Shown in pieces: positions 24,359-31,934 of a DNA stretch of 34,413 nucleotides. The position numbers and the translations under genes were made by a program. The notes beneath the pieces were generated by a model. The model saw only the letters and a program-made list of their open reading frames with translations. It did not search any database and was not told where the DNA came from. The stretch comes from an uncultured Lachnospiraceae bacterium. Its GTDB lineage: Bacteria > Bacillota > Clostridia > Lachnospirales > Lachnospiraceae. The stretch spans positions 1 through 34,413 of the forward strand of contig CAJUSO010000040.1 of assembly GCA_910588965.1 (NCBI GenBank), given 5' to 3'. How positions within the stretch are numbered: the first letter of the stretch is position 1; each line of letters starts with the position of its first letter.

Positions 24359-25993
24359 TTACCCCATATTCTGCTGCGCCACTAATTGCTCTGCGCCATA
24401 TTTCTTCCGGAGTACAGGCTTTTCAATCTTCCCAGTGGCGTTCCTGGGAACCTCTGCGAAGATGATTTTCTTCGGCCTCTTGTATTTGGGGAGCTGCCTG
24501 CAGAAATCCTGGATTTCCCCTTCACTGCATTCCATCCCGTCCTTGACGGCAATGATGGCGCCTGTTATTTCCCCCAGCCGTTCGTCCGGCAGGCCGATGA
24601 CAGCCACGTCCTGCACCTTCTCATAGGTGCTGAGGAAATTCTCAATCTGTACGGGATAGATATTCTCCCCGCCGCTTACAATCACGTCCTTCTTGCGGTC
24701 CACCAGGAAAATAAACCCGTCTGCATCCATTTTGGCCATATCCCCGGTGTATAGCCATCCGTCTTTTAAGGTCTCTGCCGTAGCTTCCGGGTCATTGTAA
24801 TAGCAGGTCATAACCCCAGGCCCCTTGACACAGAGCTCGCCTACGTCCCCCTGCGCCACTTCTGCGCCGTGTTCATTTATAATCTTGCATTTCCATCGGT
24901 ATCCGGGAACCCCGATTGCCCCTACCTTGTGGATGTTTTCAATGCCAAGGTGCACGCATCCAGGGCCTGTGGATTCTGACAGCCCATAATTTGTGTCGTA
25001 TAAATGATGGGGGAAATAGCTTTTCCAATGCTTAATCAAAGAAGGCGGCACAGGCTGCGCCCCGATATGCATCAGGCGCCATTGCTCCAATCCATAGTCT
25101 TCCAGCCGGACGTCCCCACGGTCTAATGCCACCAAAATATCCTGCGCCCAGGGCACCAGCAGCCATACGATGGTGCAATGTTCCTTTGAGACGGCGTCCA
25201 GGATAATCTCTGGGGTTGTCCCTTTCAGCAGCACGGCTTTGCTGCCGGCACATAGGCTGCCCATCCAGTGGAATTTCGCCCCAGTATGGTAAAGGGGCGG
25301 GATGCACAGGAACACGTCCTTTCGGTCGGTTAAGTGGTGCTTCTGCTCCATCTGCGCCGCCTGCATCAGGCTCTCATGGTTATGCAGGATGGCCTTTGGG
25401 AAACCGGTTGTCCCAGAAGAGAAATAAATGGCGGCGTCATCCTCGTCCTCCAGACGGACTAAGGGCGCCTGGCTGGAGCAGTCTGCTACCAATTCCGGGT
25501 AGCTTTCCGCAAAGGTGGGGCATCCATCCCCCACATAAATGAGCAGCCTGCCTTTGCTCAGCCCTTCTTCTATAGACTCAATCCGCCCAATGAACTCCGG
25601 CCCGAAGAACAGGACATGTACCTCCGCTAAGTCTGCGCAGTACTGGATTTCCTCTGCGGAGAAGCGGAAATTAAAGGGGACGGCAATCGCCCCTGTCTTT
25701 AAGATCCCAAAATAAATCGGAAGCCATTCCAGGCAGTTAAACATCAGGATTGCCACCCGGTCTCCCTTCTGGATGCCCCGGCTGAGCAGCATATTTGCCA
25801 CCCGGTTTGCCTTTTCATCAAAAATGCTCCAGGTAATCTCCCGGCGGTAGGGGACTGGCGAAGTCTGCTGCACCAGCTCATATTCCTTCCAGGTGGTCTT
25901 CCTGGTGTCCTTTTCCAGCGGGTTCAGCTCCACCAAGGCCACCTCGTCACTATATAGCTTATGGTTCCGTTCCAGTAAATCTGTCACTGGCAT
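24359..25993 (-). CDS. AMP-forming acyl-CoA ligase (ANL superfamily)
   Basis: This 544-aa cytosolic enzyme activates a carboxylic acid to the acyl-adenylate and then the CoA thioester. The ATP-binding P-loop is at 191-200 (FSSGTTGFPK). YGLSE is at 336-340, YTGD at about 415-418, the hinge region DRKKDVIVSGGENIYP is at about 432-447, and the catalytic lysine is Lys522 in ATGKIEKPVLRKKY. The organisation matches medium/long-chain fatty acid or aromatic acid CoA ligases; substrate is not readable. The start at 25993 follows an AAGGTAAGG ribosome binding region. It lies 80 bp downstream of the PaaK-type gene, with a possible promoter and palindrome between, so the pair may be co-transcribed or separately controlled. 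Confidence 0.94.
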   Translation of the reverse strand: MPVTDLLERNHKLYSDEVALVELNPLEKDTRKTTWKEYELVQQTSPVPYRREITWSIFDEKANRVANMLLSRGIQKGDRVAILMFNCLEWLPIYFGILKTGAIAVPFNFRFSAEEIQYCADLAEVHVLFFGPEFIGRIESIEEGLSKGRLLIYVGDGCPTFAESYPELVADCSSQAPLVRLEDEDDAAIYFSSGTTGFPKAILHNHESLMQAAQMEQKHHLTDRKDVFLCIPPLYHTGAKFHWMGSLCAGSKAVLLKGTTPEIILDAVSKEHCTIVWLLVPWAQDILVALDRGDVRLEDYGLEQWRLMHIGAQPVPPSLIKHWKSYFPHHLYDTNYGLSESTGPGCVHLGIENIHKVGAIGVPGYRWKCKIINEHGAEVAQGDVGELCVKGPGVMTCYYNDPEATAETLKDGWLYTGDMAKMDADGFIFLVDRKKDVIVSGGENIYPVQIENFLSTYEKVQDVAVIGLPDERLGEITGAIIAVKDGMECSEGEIQDFCRQLPKYKRPKKIIFAEVPRNATGKIEKPVLRKKYGAEQLVAQQNMG

Positions 25994-26021
25994 AATAATG
26001 TTACCTTACCTTTCCTCGCCT

Positions 26022-26048
26022 ATTATACATTTGCTATCTTAAGATAGC
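26022..26048 (-). promoter_or_regulatory. Palindromic operator-like site with TATAAT upstream of the ANL ligase gene
   Basis: GCTATCTTAAGATAGC (26033-26048) is a perfect 16-bp palindrome. On the minus strand it ends 5 bp before TATAAT (26027-26022). A repressor binding here would block that promoter. No good -35 is present, so activation or a weak promoter is also possible. Confidence 0.45.
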
Positions 26049-26073
26049 TGCAGCGGTTCCTGCTTCTCTTATT

Positions 26074-27378
26074 TTACTGGTACAGATGCCTCTTGTCAAT
26101 GACCCGGACGGCTTTGCCTTCGCTGCGGACAATGCTCTTTGGCTCCACAACCTTCACATCCACGGTGATCCCCAGCATGGACCGCAGGGCGGATACAATC
26201 TTCCTCTCCCTGGCTGGGATAGCCAATGTGGGGTGTTCCGCCATCTCCGGCGTCAATTCTACCTGTACTTCTATCGTGTCGTTATTCCCAATGCGGTCTA
26301 CCACAATCTGGTAATTGGCCTGGTAGCCTTGGTTTAGGAGCACTGTCTCAATCTGTGAAGGCCATACGTTCACGCCTTTTACAATCATCATGTCGTCGCT
26401 GCGCCCCTTGGGTTTAAGCATACGCACATGGGTACGCCCGCAGGAACAGGGCTTCCTGGTCAGGCGGCATAAGTCCCTGGTACGGTAACGCAGCAGCGGG
26501 AATGCCTTCTTCGTGATGCAGGTAAATACCAATTCCCCAATCTCCCCTTCTGGAAGCACTTCTCCCGTTTTAGGGTCAATGATTTCTGCAATGAAATGGT
26601 CTTCCTGGATATGCATCCCTGCCTGTTCCTCGCATTCAAAAGATACCCCAGGCCCCGAGATTTCCGTCAGGCCGTAAATATCATAAGCCTTAATCCCCAG
26701 GGAGGATTCGATGTCACGGCGCATTTCTTCTGTCCAGGGCTCTGCGCCGAAAATCCCAGCTTTTAGCTTCAGCTTGTCTTTCAGGCCTTTCTCATTTACT
26801 GCCTCTCCCAGGTTGGCGGCATAAGAGGGCGTACAGCATAAGATGGTAGAGCCTAAGTCTGTCATAAACTGCAGCTGCCGTTCTGTGTTCCCGGAGGACA
26901 TAGGGAGCGTCAGGCAGCCAACCTTGTGGGAGCCCCCATTGAGCCCAGGCCCCCCTGTGAAGAGCCCATAGCCATAACAGACGTGGCAGACGTCCTCCTT
27001 GGCGCCGCCAGCTGCTACAATCGCCCTTGCGCAGCATTCATCCCATAGGTCGATGTCCTCCTGGGTATAAAAAGCCACAACCCTCCTGCCAGTAGTCCCG
27101 CTTGTAGACTGGATACGCACGCATTCTTCCAAAGGTACTGCCAAAAGCCCATACGGGTACTGGTCCCGCAGATCATCCTTATCAATAAATGGAAGCTTAT
27201 GTAAATCATCAGTCCCTTTGATATCCTCTGGCTTCACCCCTGCCGCATCCATCTTGTCACGGTAAAATTTAACATTGTCATATACGAACTGGACCTGCTT
27301 GGCCAGGCGTTCGCTTTGGAGCGCCAAAAGCTCGGTAAGCGGCATAGTTTCAATTTCTGGTTGGTAATAATTCTTCAT
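26074..27378 (-). CDS. Phenylacetate-CoA ligase family protein (PaaK-type)
   Basis: This 434-aa enzyme starts at ATG 27378 (MKNYYQPEIETMPLTELLAL). A ten-codon upstream extension is open, but the ribosome binding site GGAGAGGAAG favours this start. The adenylate-forming loop is STSGTTGRR (91-99). YGLTEISGPGV lies at about 236 and the C-terminal lid contains GRSDDMMIVKGVNVWPSQIE, as in PaaK enzymes. They convert phenylacetate or related aryl acids to CoA thioesters in the cytosol. In gut anaerobes such ligases work with ferredoxin-dependent oxidoreductases of aromatic keto acids, but none is present in this window. Its neighbour downstream is a second CoA ligase. Confidence 0.95.
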   Translation of the reverse strand: MKNYYQPEIETMPLTELLALQSERLAKQVQFVYDNVKFYRDKMDAAGVKPEDIKGTDDLHKLPFIDKDDLRDQYPYGLLAVPLEECVRIQSTSGTTGRRVVAFYTQEDIDLWDECCARAIVAAGGAKEDVCHVCYGYGLFTGGPGLNGGSHKVGCLTLPMSSGNTERQLQFMTDLGSTILCCTPSYAANLGEAVNEKGLKDKLKLKAGIFGAEPWTEEMRRDIESSLGIKAYDIYGLTEISGPGVSFECEEQAGMHIQEDHFIAEIIDPKTGEVLPEGEIGELVFTCITKKAFPLLRYRTRDLCRLTRKPCSCGRTHVRMLKPKGRSDDMMIVKGVNVWPSQIETVLLNQGYQANYQIVVDRIGNNDTIEVQVELTPEMAEHPTLAIPARERKIVSALRSMLGITVDVKVVEPKSIVRSEGKAVRVIDKRHLYQ

Positions 27379-27419
27379 TCTTCCTCTCCATTCCTTTCCT
27401 CTATACACAAATCCAGATT

Positions 27420-27448
27420 ATCATATCATTTTTTTGTAGGTTCGTAAA
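27420..27448 (-). promoter_or_regulatory. Promoter of the PaaK-type ligase gene
   Basis: On the minus strand TTTACG is followed by a 17-bp spacer and TATGAT. It lies about 42 bp upstream of the start codon, back to back with the mazEF promoter. Confidence 0.6.
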
Positions 27449-27506
27449 TAGTTTCCTGCGGTAAAGTGATAAAAAGTTAAAATCAAAGCGTTTTTTTAAG
27501 GAATTA

Positions 27507-27535
27507 TTGACAATGTATATCCTATTGTATATACT
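27507..27535 (+). promoter_or_regulatory. Promoter and likely operator of mazEF
   Basis: A consensus TTGACA, 17-bp spacer and TATACT lie 25 bp before the antitoxin start. The spacer and -10 contain the direct repeat TGTATAT ... TGTATAT and the imperfect dyad GTATAT/ATATAC, good candidates for binding by the MazE-MazF complex. Confidence 0.8.
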
Positions 27536-27559
27536 ATCCCTTTGGAAGGAGATGGTTTT

Positions 27560-27805
27560 ATGCAGGCAACAATCCGGAAATGGGGAAATTCCCAGGGAAT
27601 CAGGATCCCCAAAGCATTTCTGGAAGCCTTGGGGATGATGGAAAACGATCTTGTAGAGCTGAAAAGGGTGGATGATGCGATTGTGGTTACAAAGGTAAGG
27701 AAGGCAGAAGGGCTTAGGCTGGAAGATATTTTTGAAGGTTACAGCGGGGAATCTGCTGCCGGGGAGTTTGATTGGGGGCTTTCTGCCGGAAAGGAAGTGC
27801 AGTAA
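27560..27805 (+). CDS. mazE: MazE-type antitoxin (AbrB/SpoVT fold)
   Basis: This 81-aa protein has an N-terminal swapped-hairpin DNA-binding domain (MQATIRKWGNSQGIRIPKAF, then LEALGMMENDLVEL), the classic MazE/AbrB pattern. Its acidic C-terminal tail (EDIFEGYSGESAAGEFDW) should wrap the toxin. ATG 27560 is chosen because GGAAGGAG precedes it at good spacing; an in-frame TTG at 27542 lies on the ribosome binding site. The stop codon overlaps the toxin start (TAATG). Confidence 0.92.
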   Translation: MQATIRKWGNSQGIRIPKAFLEALGMMENDLVELKRVDDAIVVTKVRKAEGLRLEDIFEGYSGESAAGEFDWGLSAGKEVQ

Positions 27806-28128
27806 TGTACAGCCCGAAGCAAGGCGATATTGTGTTCCTGGATGTTACGCGGGCAGGGCGTGTGCAGGCAGGGAAGAGGCCAGGCGTAGTGGTTAGTAAT
27901 GAACAATTTTTTCTAAAGACAAAGTCTGTCCTGGTATGCCCGATTGCCAATACCAGGAATCAATTTCCGCTGCATATCCCATTGGATGGCAGGACCAAAG
28001 CCACAGGCGCAATCTTGACAGAGCATATGAAGTGTTTGGATCCGGCTGGCAGGGATATCCGTTTTGTAGAGAGGATGCCAGAGGATTTGTTAGAGAAAAC
28101 ATTGGCGTATGTGAAGGCTTTCTTTTAA
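27805..28128 (+). CDS. mazF: MazF/PemK-type endoribonuclease toxin
   Basis: This 107-aa toxin cleaves mRNA at short sequence-specific sites when freed from MazE. It begins MYSPKQGDIVFLDVTRAGRV, containing the GDI(V)xxD-type strand of the PemK/MazF SH3-like barrel. RPGVVVSNEQF follows and then LVCPIANTRNQFPLHIPL. Length is normal. Its start codon overlaps the mazE stop by one base, so antitoxin and toxin are translationally coupled. The gene looks intact. Confidence 0.94.
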   Translation: MYSPKQGDIVFLDVTRAGRVQAGKRPGVVVSNEQFFLKTKSVLVCPIANTRNQFPLHIPLDGRTKATGAILTEHMKCLDPAGRDIRFVERMPEDLLEKTLAYVKAFF

Positions 28129-28228
28129 GTAAAAAATGAGCATGAATCTTTTGGACGGAGGGACGGGAACCAAGCCTGCTTCATCGGTTTCTGTTCCGCC
28201 GCATCCCTCAGGATATTTGTGCAAAGTA

Positions 28229-28257
28229 TTGTTTTCTTCGTGCAAATAGCATATATT
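28229..28257 (+). promoter_or_regulatory. Promoter of the DinJ/YafQ-type locus
   Basis: TTGTTT, a 17-bp spacer and TATATT lie 30 bp before the antitoxin start. GTGCAAA is repeated within and upstream of it and may be part of an operator. The stretch 28129-28228 contains no gene I can see. Confidence 0.55.
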
Positions 28258-28286
28258 GTATTTGCCAGCGGAAAGGGGCTGATACT

Positions 28287-28490
28287 ATGGCTGGAAATAC
28301 TACAAACATCAGTATCCGAATGGATGCAGATTTGAAAGCGCAGGCGGACGCGCTGTTTCGTGAACTTGGCATGAACCTGACTACAGCGTTTAACATTTTT
28401 GTGCGCCAGTCGCTTCGTGAAGGCGGCATCCCGTTTGAAGTGAGGGTGGAACAGCCCAACAAAGAAACGTTTGCAGACCTGAAAAGATGA
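28287..28490 (+). CDS. RelB/DinJ-type antitoxin, short form
   Basis: This 67-aa protein has a ribbon-helix-helix: NTTNISIRMDADLKAQADAL, then FRELGMNLTTAFNIFVRQSL and REGGIPFEV, which is diagnostic of DinJ/RelB. Family members usually reach about 85-95 residues. This one ends soon after the DNA-binding core (PNKETFADLKR), so it has only a short toxin-neutralising tail. The stop codon overlaps the toxin ATG by three bases. GGAAAGGGGCTGATACT precedes the start. It probably still binds its own promoter. Confidence 0.88.
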   Translation: MAGNTTNISIRMDADLKAQADALFRELGMNLTTAFNIFVRQSLREGGIPFEVRVEQPNKETFADLKR

Positions 28491-28687
28491 GAAAAACAAA
28501 GTACGCCGTCAAGTACACAACCAGTTTCCAAAAAGACTATAAACGCGCCATCAAGCGCGGCCTAAAAATTGAGTTGCTAAAGCAGGCCGTAGCTTTACTG
28601 GCAATGGGGGAACCGCTGCCAGATAAGAACCGTGATTACGGCCTGTCCGGCGATTGGGCAGGCCATCGGGAGTGCCACATTCTTTAA
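28487..28687 (+). pseudogene. YafQ/RelE-type toxin, C-terminally truncated
   Basis: The N-terminal two-thirds is clear: MRKTKYAVKYTTSFQKDYKR, AIKRGLKIELLKQAVALL, LPDKNRDYGLSGDWAGHREC. YafQ-like toxins continue after CHI(L) with a strand of the type PDWLLxYRI and a catalytic C-terminal His/Phe region, about 90 residues in all. Here the frame stops at residue 66, and the following DNA is unrelated to the family in all forward frames. The catalytic C-terminus is therefore missing and the toxin is very probably dead. The break at about 28680 marks the left edge of a scrambled region. Confidence 0.85.
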
Positions 28688-28781
28688 AAATGGATTGCGG
28701 GCAAAGGCCTTTTATGGTACACTGGAAAATAGTTTGTATTGTGCCAGATTTGTTGGTAAGTCCGGCAAGCGTAGACGCTAA
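28680..28781 (+). pseudogene. Unidentified gene fragment fused to the broken toxin
   Basis: A frame open from about 28680 reads FFKNGLRAKAFYGTLENSLY, then CARFVGKSGKRRR and a stop. It has no start codon or ribosome binding site and a basic end, like the C-terminus of a larger nucleic-acid-related protein. Its parent family is not recognised. Confidence 0.35.
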
Positions 28782-28820
28782 ACACCCAAAAAATTGCAGG
28801 AATGTTGGCAATAGATTTCT

Positions 28821-28964
28821 GATGCAACCTACATAGATGGACATGGCGGCATAGAGCAGGTGGATGGTTTTATTGTTGATGAGAGGAATTGCCCTTGTAG
28901 CAAATACCCTCAATGTGTTGTAAATGGCGCACCAACGGATGAGAGGTGCTTGCAAACACCATAA
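28821..28964 (+). pseudogene. Cys-rich C-terminal gene fragment
   Basis: The frame reads YIDGHGGIEQVDGFIVDERN, then CPCSKYPQCVVNGAPTDERC and stops at 28962-28964. The dense cysteines look like a metal-binding end of a real protein. There is no start codon or ribosome binding site, so this is a 5'-truncated remnant. Family unknown. Confidence 0.4.
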
Positions 28965-28995
28965 AATCAAGGTTTTTTAGGAGGTATATAGAAGA

Positions 28996-29034
28996 ATGAA
29001 ACTAGGCATCGTTATTTACGAGGCTGTTTCATGA
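28996..29034 (+). pseudogene. First codons of a DsrE-like gene cut off by a repeat
   Basis: AGGAGG (28980-28985) stands at proper distance before ATG 28996, and the peptide opens MKLGIVIY, the typical first strand of small DsrE/DsrF-like proteins (MKLGIVIYSxD...). After eight residues the sequence turns into the copy-A repeat and stops. This looks like a gene interrupted exactly at the edge of an inserted element. Confidence 0.5.
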
Positions 29035-29199
29035 AAATCCATGTATCTCTATAAAATGGCTTAAAGGTTGATAAATACTAGGGGTGAGGGCAATTTGATT
29101 TCTATGTAATTCTTTATATCTTCATAAGAGTTTATGGAAAATTGGTACGTGATTGGTACGTAGAAAATGAAATGTGAAACTGAAGGTTGAGCCTTAATA
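29022..29199 (+). repeat. Copy A of a ~175-bp dispersed direct repeat
   Basis: It begins GGCTGTT and ends GAGCCTTAATA, and aligns along its full length to 30179-30353. Nearly identical cores include AAAGGTTGATAAATACTAGG and TTGATTTCTATGTAATTCTT. Near its right part ATTGGTACGT occurs twice in tandem (11-bp step), as arm-type integrase sites often do. No protein is encoded. The left edge interrupts the DsrE-like gene. Confidence 0.85.
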
Positions 29200-29208
29200 C
29201 CGAAGAAC

Positions 29209-29242
29209 AAAGGACAAGGCATGAGAGAATGTCTTGTCCTTT
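29209..29242 (+). terminator. Hairpin between repeat A and dinD
   Basis: AAAGGACAAG pairs perfectly with CTTGTCCTTT around a 14-nt loop. It is terminator-like but lacks a following long U-run. It may be the terminator of a gene once ending in the repeat, or an attenuator for dinD. Confidence 0.55.
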
Positions 29243-29266
29243 CCATAATGTTGGAGGGTTGATTGC

Positions 29267-30127
29267 ATGTCGGAATTGAAAGCAAAGGAATATAAGAAAT
29301 TTGAGGATATTAAGCATATCAGAGAAGATGGATCGGAGTTTTGGAGTGCGAGAGAATTGTCGGATGCGTTGGAATATTCTAAATGGGAAAATTTTTCCAA
29401 AGTAATTGGGCGTGCTATGATCGCATGCGAGAACAGCGGACACAATGTATCTGACGATTTTCCTGAGGTCAGGAAAATCGTAGATGCAGGGGCAACGAAC
29501 AAGCCGATAAAAGATTATGAATTGTCAAGATATGCCTGTTATCTGATTGTTCAAAACGGAGATCCGAGAAAAGAAGTAATTGCTTTAGGACAGACTTATT
29601 TCGCTATACAGACATATCGACAGGAAGTTGCCGATCATTTTAATCAGTTGGATGAGGATAGAAGACGCCTTGTTGTTCGTGGGGACATCAAACAATGGAA
29701 TCAACTTTTAGCGGAAACGGCACATGACGCCGGAGTGATTACGAATGAGGAATTTGCAATTTTTCAAAATGCCGGATATATGGGACTTTATGGTGGACTG
29801 GATGTAGAGGACATTCATGTAAGGAAAGAACTTCAAGTAGGACAGAAGATTCTTGATTATATGGGAAGCACAGAGCTTATCGCCAATTTGTTCCGCATTT
29901 CACAAACAGAGGAGAAACTGCGGAAGGACAGCATACAAGGTGCTGATGCAGCGACAAGCTTACATTATAATGTCGGAAAAGAAGTACGTACTGCCATTGA
30001 AAAAATCGGAGGGACGATGCCAGAGGATTTGCCAAAACCAGAGAAAAGCATTCAGGAGATTGAGAGAGAGCAGATGGCGAGATTAAGAGCGAAAGCGAAG
30101 AAAGGGACGATAATGCTTGATGAATGA
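29267..30127 (+). CDS. dinD: DinD-like DNA-damage-inducible protein
   Basis: This 286-aa protein matches the DinD family. It has an N-terminal BRO-N-like region (EFWSARELSDALEYSKWENF, DYELSRYACYLIVQNGDPRK, ALGQTYFAIQTYRQEVADHF) and a C-terminal part with GYMGLYGGLDVEDIHVRKEL, ADAATSLHYNVGKEVR and a basic tail. E. coli DinD inhibits RecA-mediated strand exchange, and homologues are common on phages and islands. The start follows TGGAGGGTTGATTGC. I see no LexA-type GAAC-N4-GTTC box just upstream. The gene sits alone between the two copies of the ~175-bp repeat, suggesting it travelled as a module. Confidence 0.93.
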   Translation: MSELKAKEYKKFEDIKHIREDGSEFWSARELSDALEYSKWENFSKVIGRAMIACENSGHNVSDDFPEVRKIVDAGATNKPIKDYELSRYACYLIVQNGDPRKEVIALGQTYFAIQTYRQEVADHFNQLDEDRRRLVVRGDIKQWNQLLAETAHDAGVITNEEFAIFQNAGYMGLYGGLDVEDIHVRKELQVGQKILDYMGSTELIANLFRISQTEEKLRKDSIQGADAATSLHYNVGKEVRTAIEKIGGTMPEDLPKPEKSIQEIEREQMARLRAKAKKGTIMLDE

Positions 30128-30178
30128 TGTGTTATCGACAATAGTTTGAAAGAACATAGTGATAAAAGTTATTTGCAG

Positions 30179-30353
30179 GGCTGTTCATATAAATCCATAT
30201 ATCGCTATAAAATGGCTGAAAGGTTGATAAATACTAGGGTTGAGGGAAAATTGATTTCTATGTAATTCTTTATATCTTCAAAAAGTTTTATGTGGAATTG
30301 GTACGTAATTGGTACGTAAAAAATGAAATGCAACTGTAAATTGAGCCTTAATA
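30179..30353 (+). repeat. Copy B of the ~175-bp dispersed direct repeat
   Basis: It is the same orientation and order as copy A, including the tandem ATTGGTACGTAATTGGTACG. Differences are scattered substitutions and small indels, so the copies are diverged, not a fresh duplication. It fills most of the gap between dinD (ends 30127) and the next gene (30459); nothing else is coded there. Confidence 0.85.
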
Positions 30354-30362
30354 ATAATTAAG

Positions 30363-30398
30363 AAAAGGTTAAGTCAGTTGAAATAACATAGCCTTTTT
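30363..30398 (+). terminator. Terminator-like hairpin after repeat B
   Basis: AAAAGGTTA pairs with TAGCCTTTT (one wobble) and is followed by a U. It occupies the same place relative to repeat B as the hairpin after repeat A, though the sequences differ. Confidence 0.55.
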
Positions 30399-30458
30399 GT
30401 GTGAATGCTACATATGAAAGTTAGAATTGTAATAAAAGTAATCAAGTGGGGTGAATAA

Positions 30459-31934
30459 ATGCAACATAGTAAACTGTCAGAACATACATTTAAAAAGGGA
30501 AAATTTATTACTCCTTTTAATTCTATTTCTGTTATGCAGGCATTATCTGATGAAAAATCATGGACTTATGGAAGAATGCCAGAATATCTTTGGATTGGAT
30601 TGATTTTAGACCATTTTGGTCGAGATGATGGTCTGAGAAAATTATATAGTATTATCTCTGAATTGCATAAACTAGCGCCTGAATTGTATACAGTTCGTAT
30701 TTCGCAAATTTTAAAATTGGAACATTCTGTTCAACGAAAACTATATAACTACATTAATAAAGTAATTTCTAAAGAAACACTTTCTCCACTTACGGTTATT
30801 TTAACTTCCAGTAAGGCGCCAATTTTTGCAGAATGTTTTTACTGTCCGGAATTGAGTGTTGAAGATAGATGTAGCGTCTTAACAGAAACAATGTGTAAAA
30901 TAATGGATCACCAATCAAATGAAGCTACGGATATCAGGTTTGTTGCATTATATTTTAATTTGTTATCAGGAAAACTACATTTGCTAAAAGACCAGATAGA
31001 CTTGCTTGCTATATATTCAACTACAGAACATACTGAGGAAATAATGCGAACGGTTCGTCCTACAGTCCGTTCTTTAGAAATGATGATATTGCAATTTGAA
31101 GATACTAATTCAATATATTTAGAACTTTTTTGGAGGTGTATAAGTGAAATGACAGAATGCTCAATATATTCTATGGTATTCCCGGAAGAAACTAGGGATA
31201 TAGACATTTATATGGAAAACCTACATGAGATATTTGCATTTCTTGCTGAGTTATTTACTTCATCTTCTCCATTAGATGAAAAAATGAATGTGATATTGGG
31301 GATTGCTACATATTCATATAAACGTTTGAAAGAATGTTATGAACATAATCTTTCTAATTCCATTTCTGGAAGAAGTTGCATACGAGTTCTTATTGAAGAT
31401 TATATTATGATGAAATACTTAATAAAGAATGAGGCATTACATGAAAATATTTGGCGAGATTATCAACTGTATGGAATAGGGCAATATAAACTTGTTTTGG
31501 CAAGGCATCGTGAAAATGGAGTTTTGGCTCAATCTCATTTTGATACTAGGTATATTGAAGCATTAGTTAATGAATTCAAGGAGGAAGAGTTCATTGATAT
31601 GGATACAAAATATTTTGATAAAAGTAATATAAGGTTAAAAGCAGAAAGCGTTGATGAAAAAGAATTGTTTGGATTGTATTATGACTATGATTCGGCTTTT
31701 GAACACGGGCTTTGGGGAGCTATCAGAGAATCATCATTGTTAAAATGTAATAATCCCGCACATAAATATCACTGTATTCCTGATGTTGAAGATGTAAATA
31801 GGCTAAAAAGTGTTTTGCCTGATTGCATTATGGTTATGAATAAGACGATTGTTTTTCTGAATGAGTTATACGGAATTCCAGAACAGTTATTGAATGAGGT
31901 GACAAATTTTGAAATTAAATCTATTACAGAATAA
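30459..31934 (+). CDS. Unknown 491-aa protein, possible DUF5677-like C-terminal half
   Basis: I do not recognise this protein with confidence. It is soluble, alpha-helical in appearance, without signal peptide or clear membrane segment. The second half (about 300-470) contains SGRSCIRVLIEDYIMMKYLI, a QYKLVLARHRENG helix and DSAFEHGLWGAIRESSLLKC followed by NPAHKYHCIPD. An Arg-anchored helix pair followed by a conserved His-containing helix is reminiscent of DUF5677 proteins, often found on islands and near defence genes. The N-terminal half has no known motif. Start ATG 30459 follows GTGGGGTGAATAA. It is AT-rich like its partner and overlaps it by 26 bp, so the two form a unit behind repeat B. 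Hairpin and promoter details upstream are weak. Confidence 0.85.
   Translation: MQHSKLSEHTFKKGKFITPFNSISVMQALSDEKSWTYGRMPEYLWIGLILDHFGRDDGLRKLYSIISELHKLAPELYTVRISQILKLEHSVQRKLYNYINKVISKETLSPLTVILTSSKAPIFAECFYCPELSVEDRCSVLTETMCKIMDHQSNEATDIRFVALYFNLLSGKLHLLKDQIDLLAIYSTTEHTEEIMRTVRPTVRSLEMMILQFEDTNSIYLELFWRCISEMTECSIYSMVFPEETRDIDIYMENLHEIFAFLAELFTSSSPLDEKMNVILGIATYSYKRLKECYEHNLSNSISGRSCIRVLIEDYIMMKYLIKNEALHENIWRDYQLYGIGQYKLVLARHRENGVLAQSHFDTRYIEALVNEFKEEEFIDMDTKYFDKSNIRLKAESVDEKELFGLYYDYDSAFEHGLWGAIRESSLLKCNNPAHKYHCIPDVEDVNRLKSVLPDCIMVMNKTIVFLNELYGIPEQLLNEVTNFEIKSITE

Noticed and set aside
29200..29266. LexA box in front of dinD
   Set aside because: I looked for GAAC-N4-GTTC; only isolated GAAC-like half sites are present.
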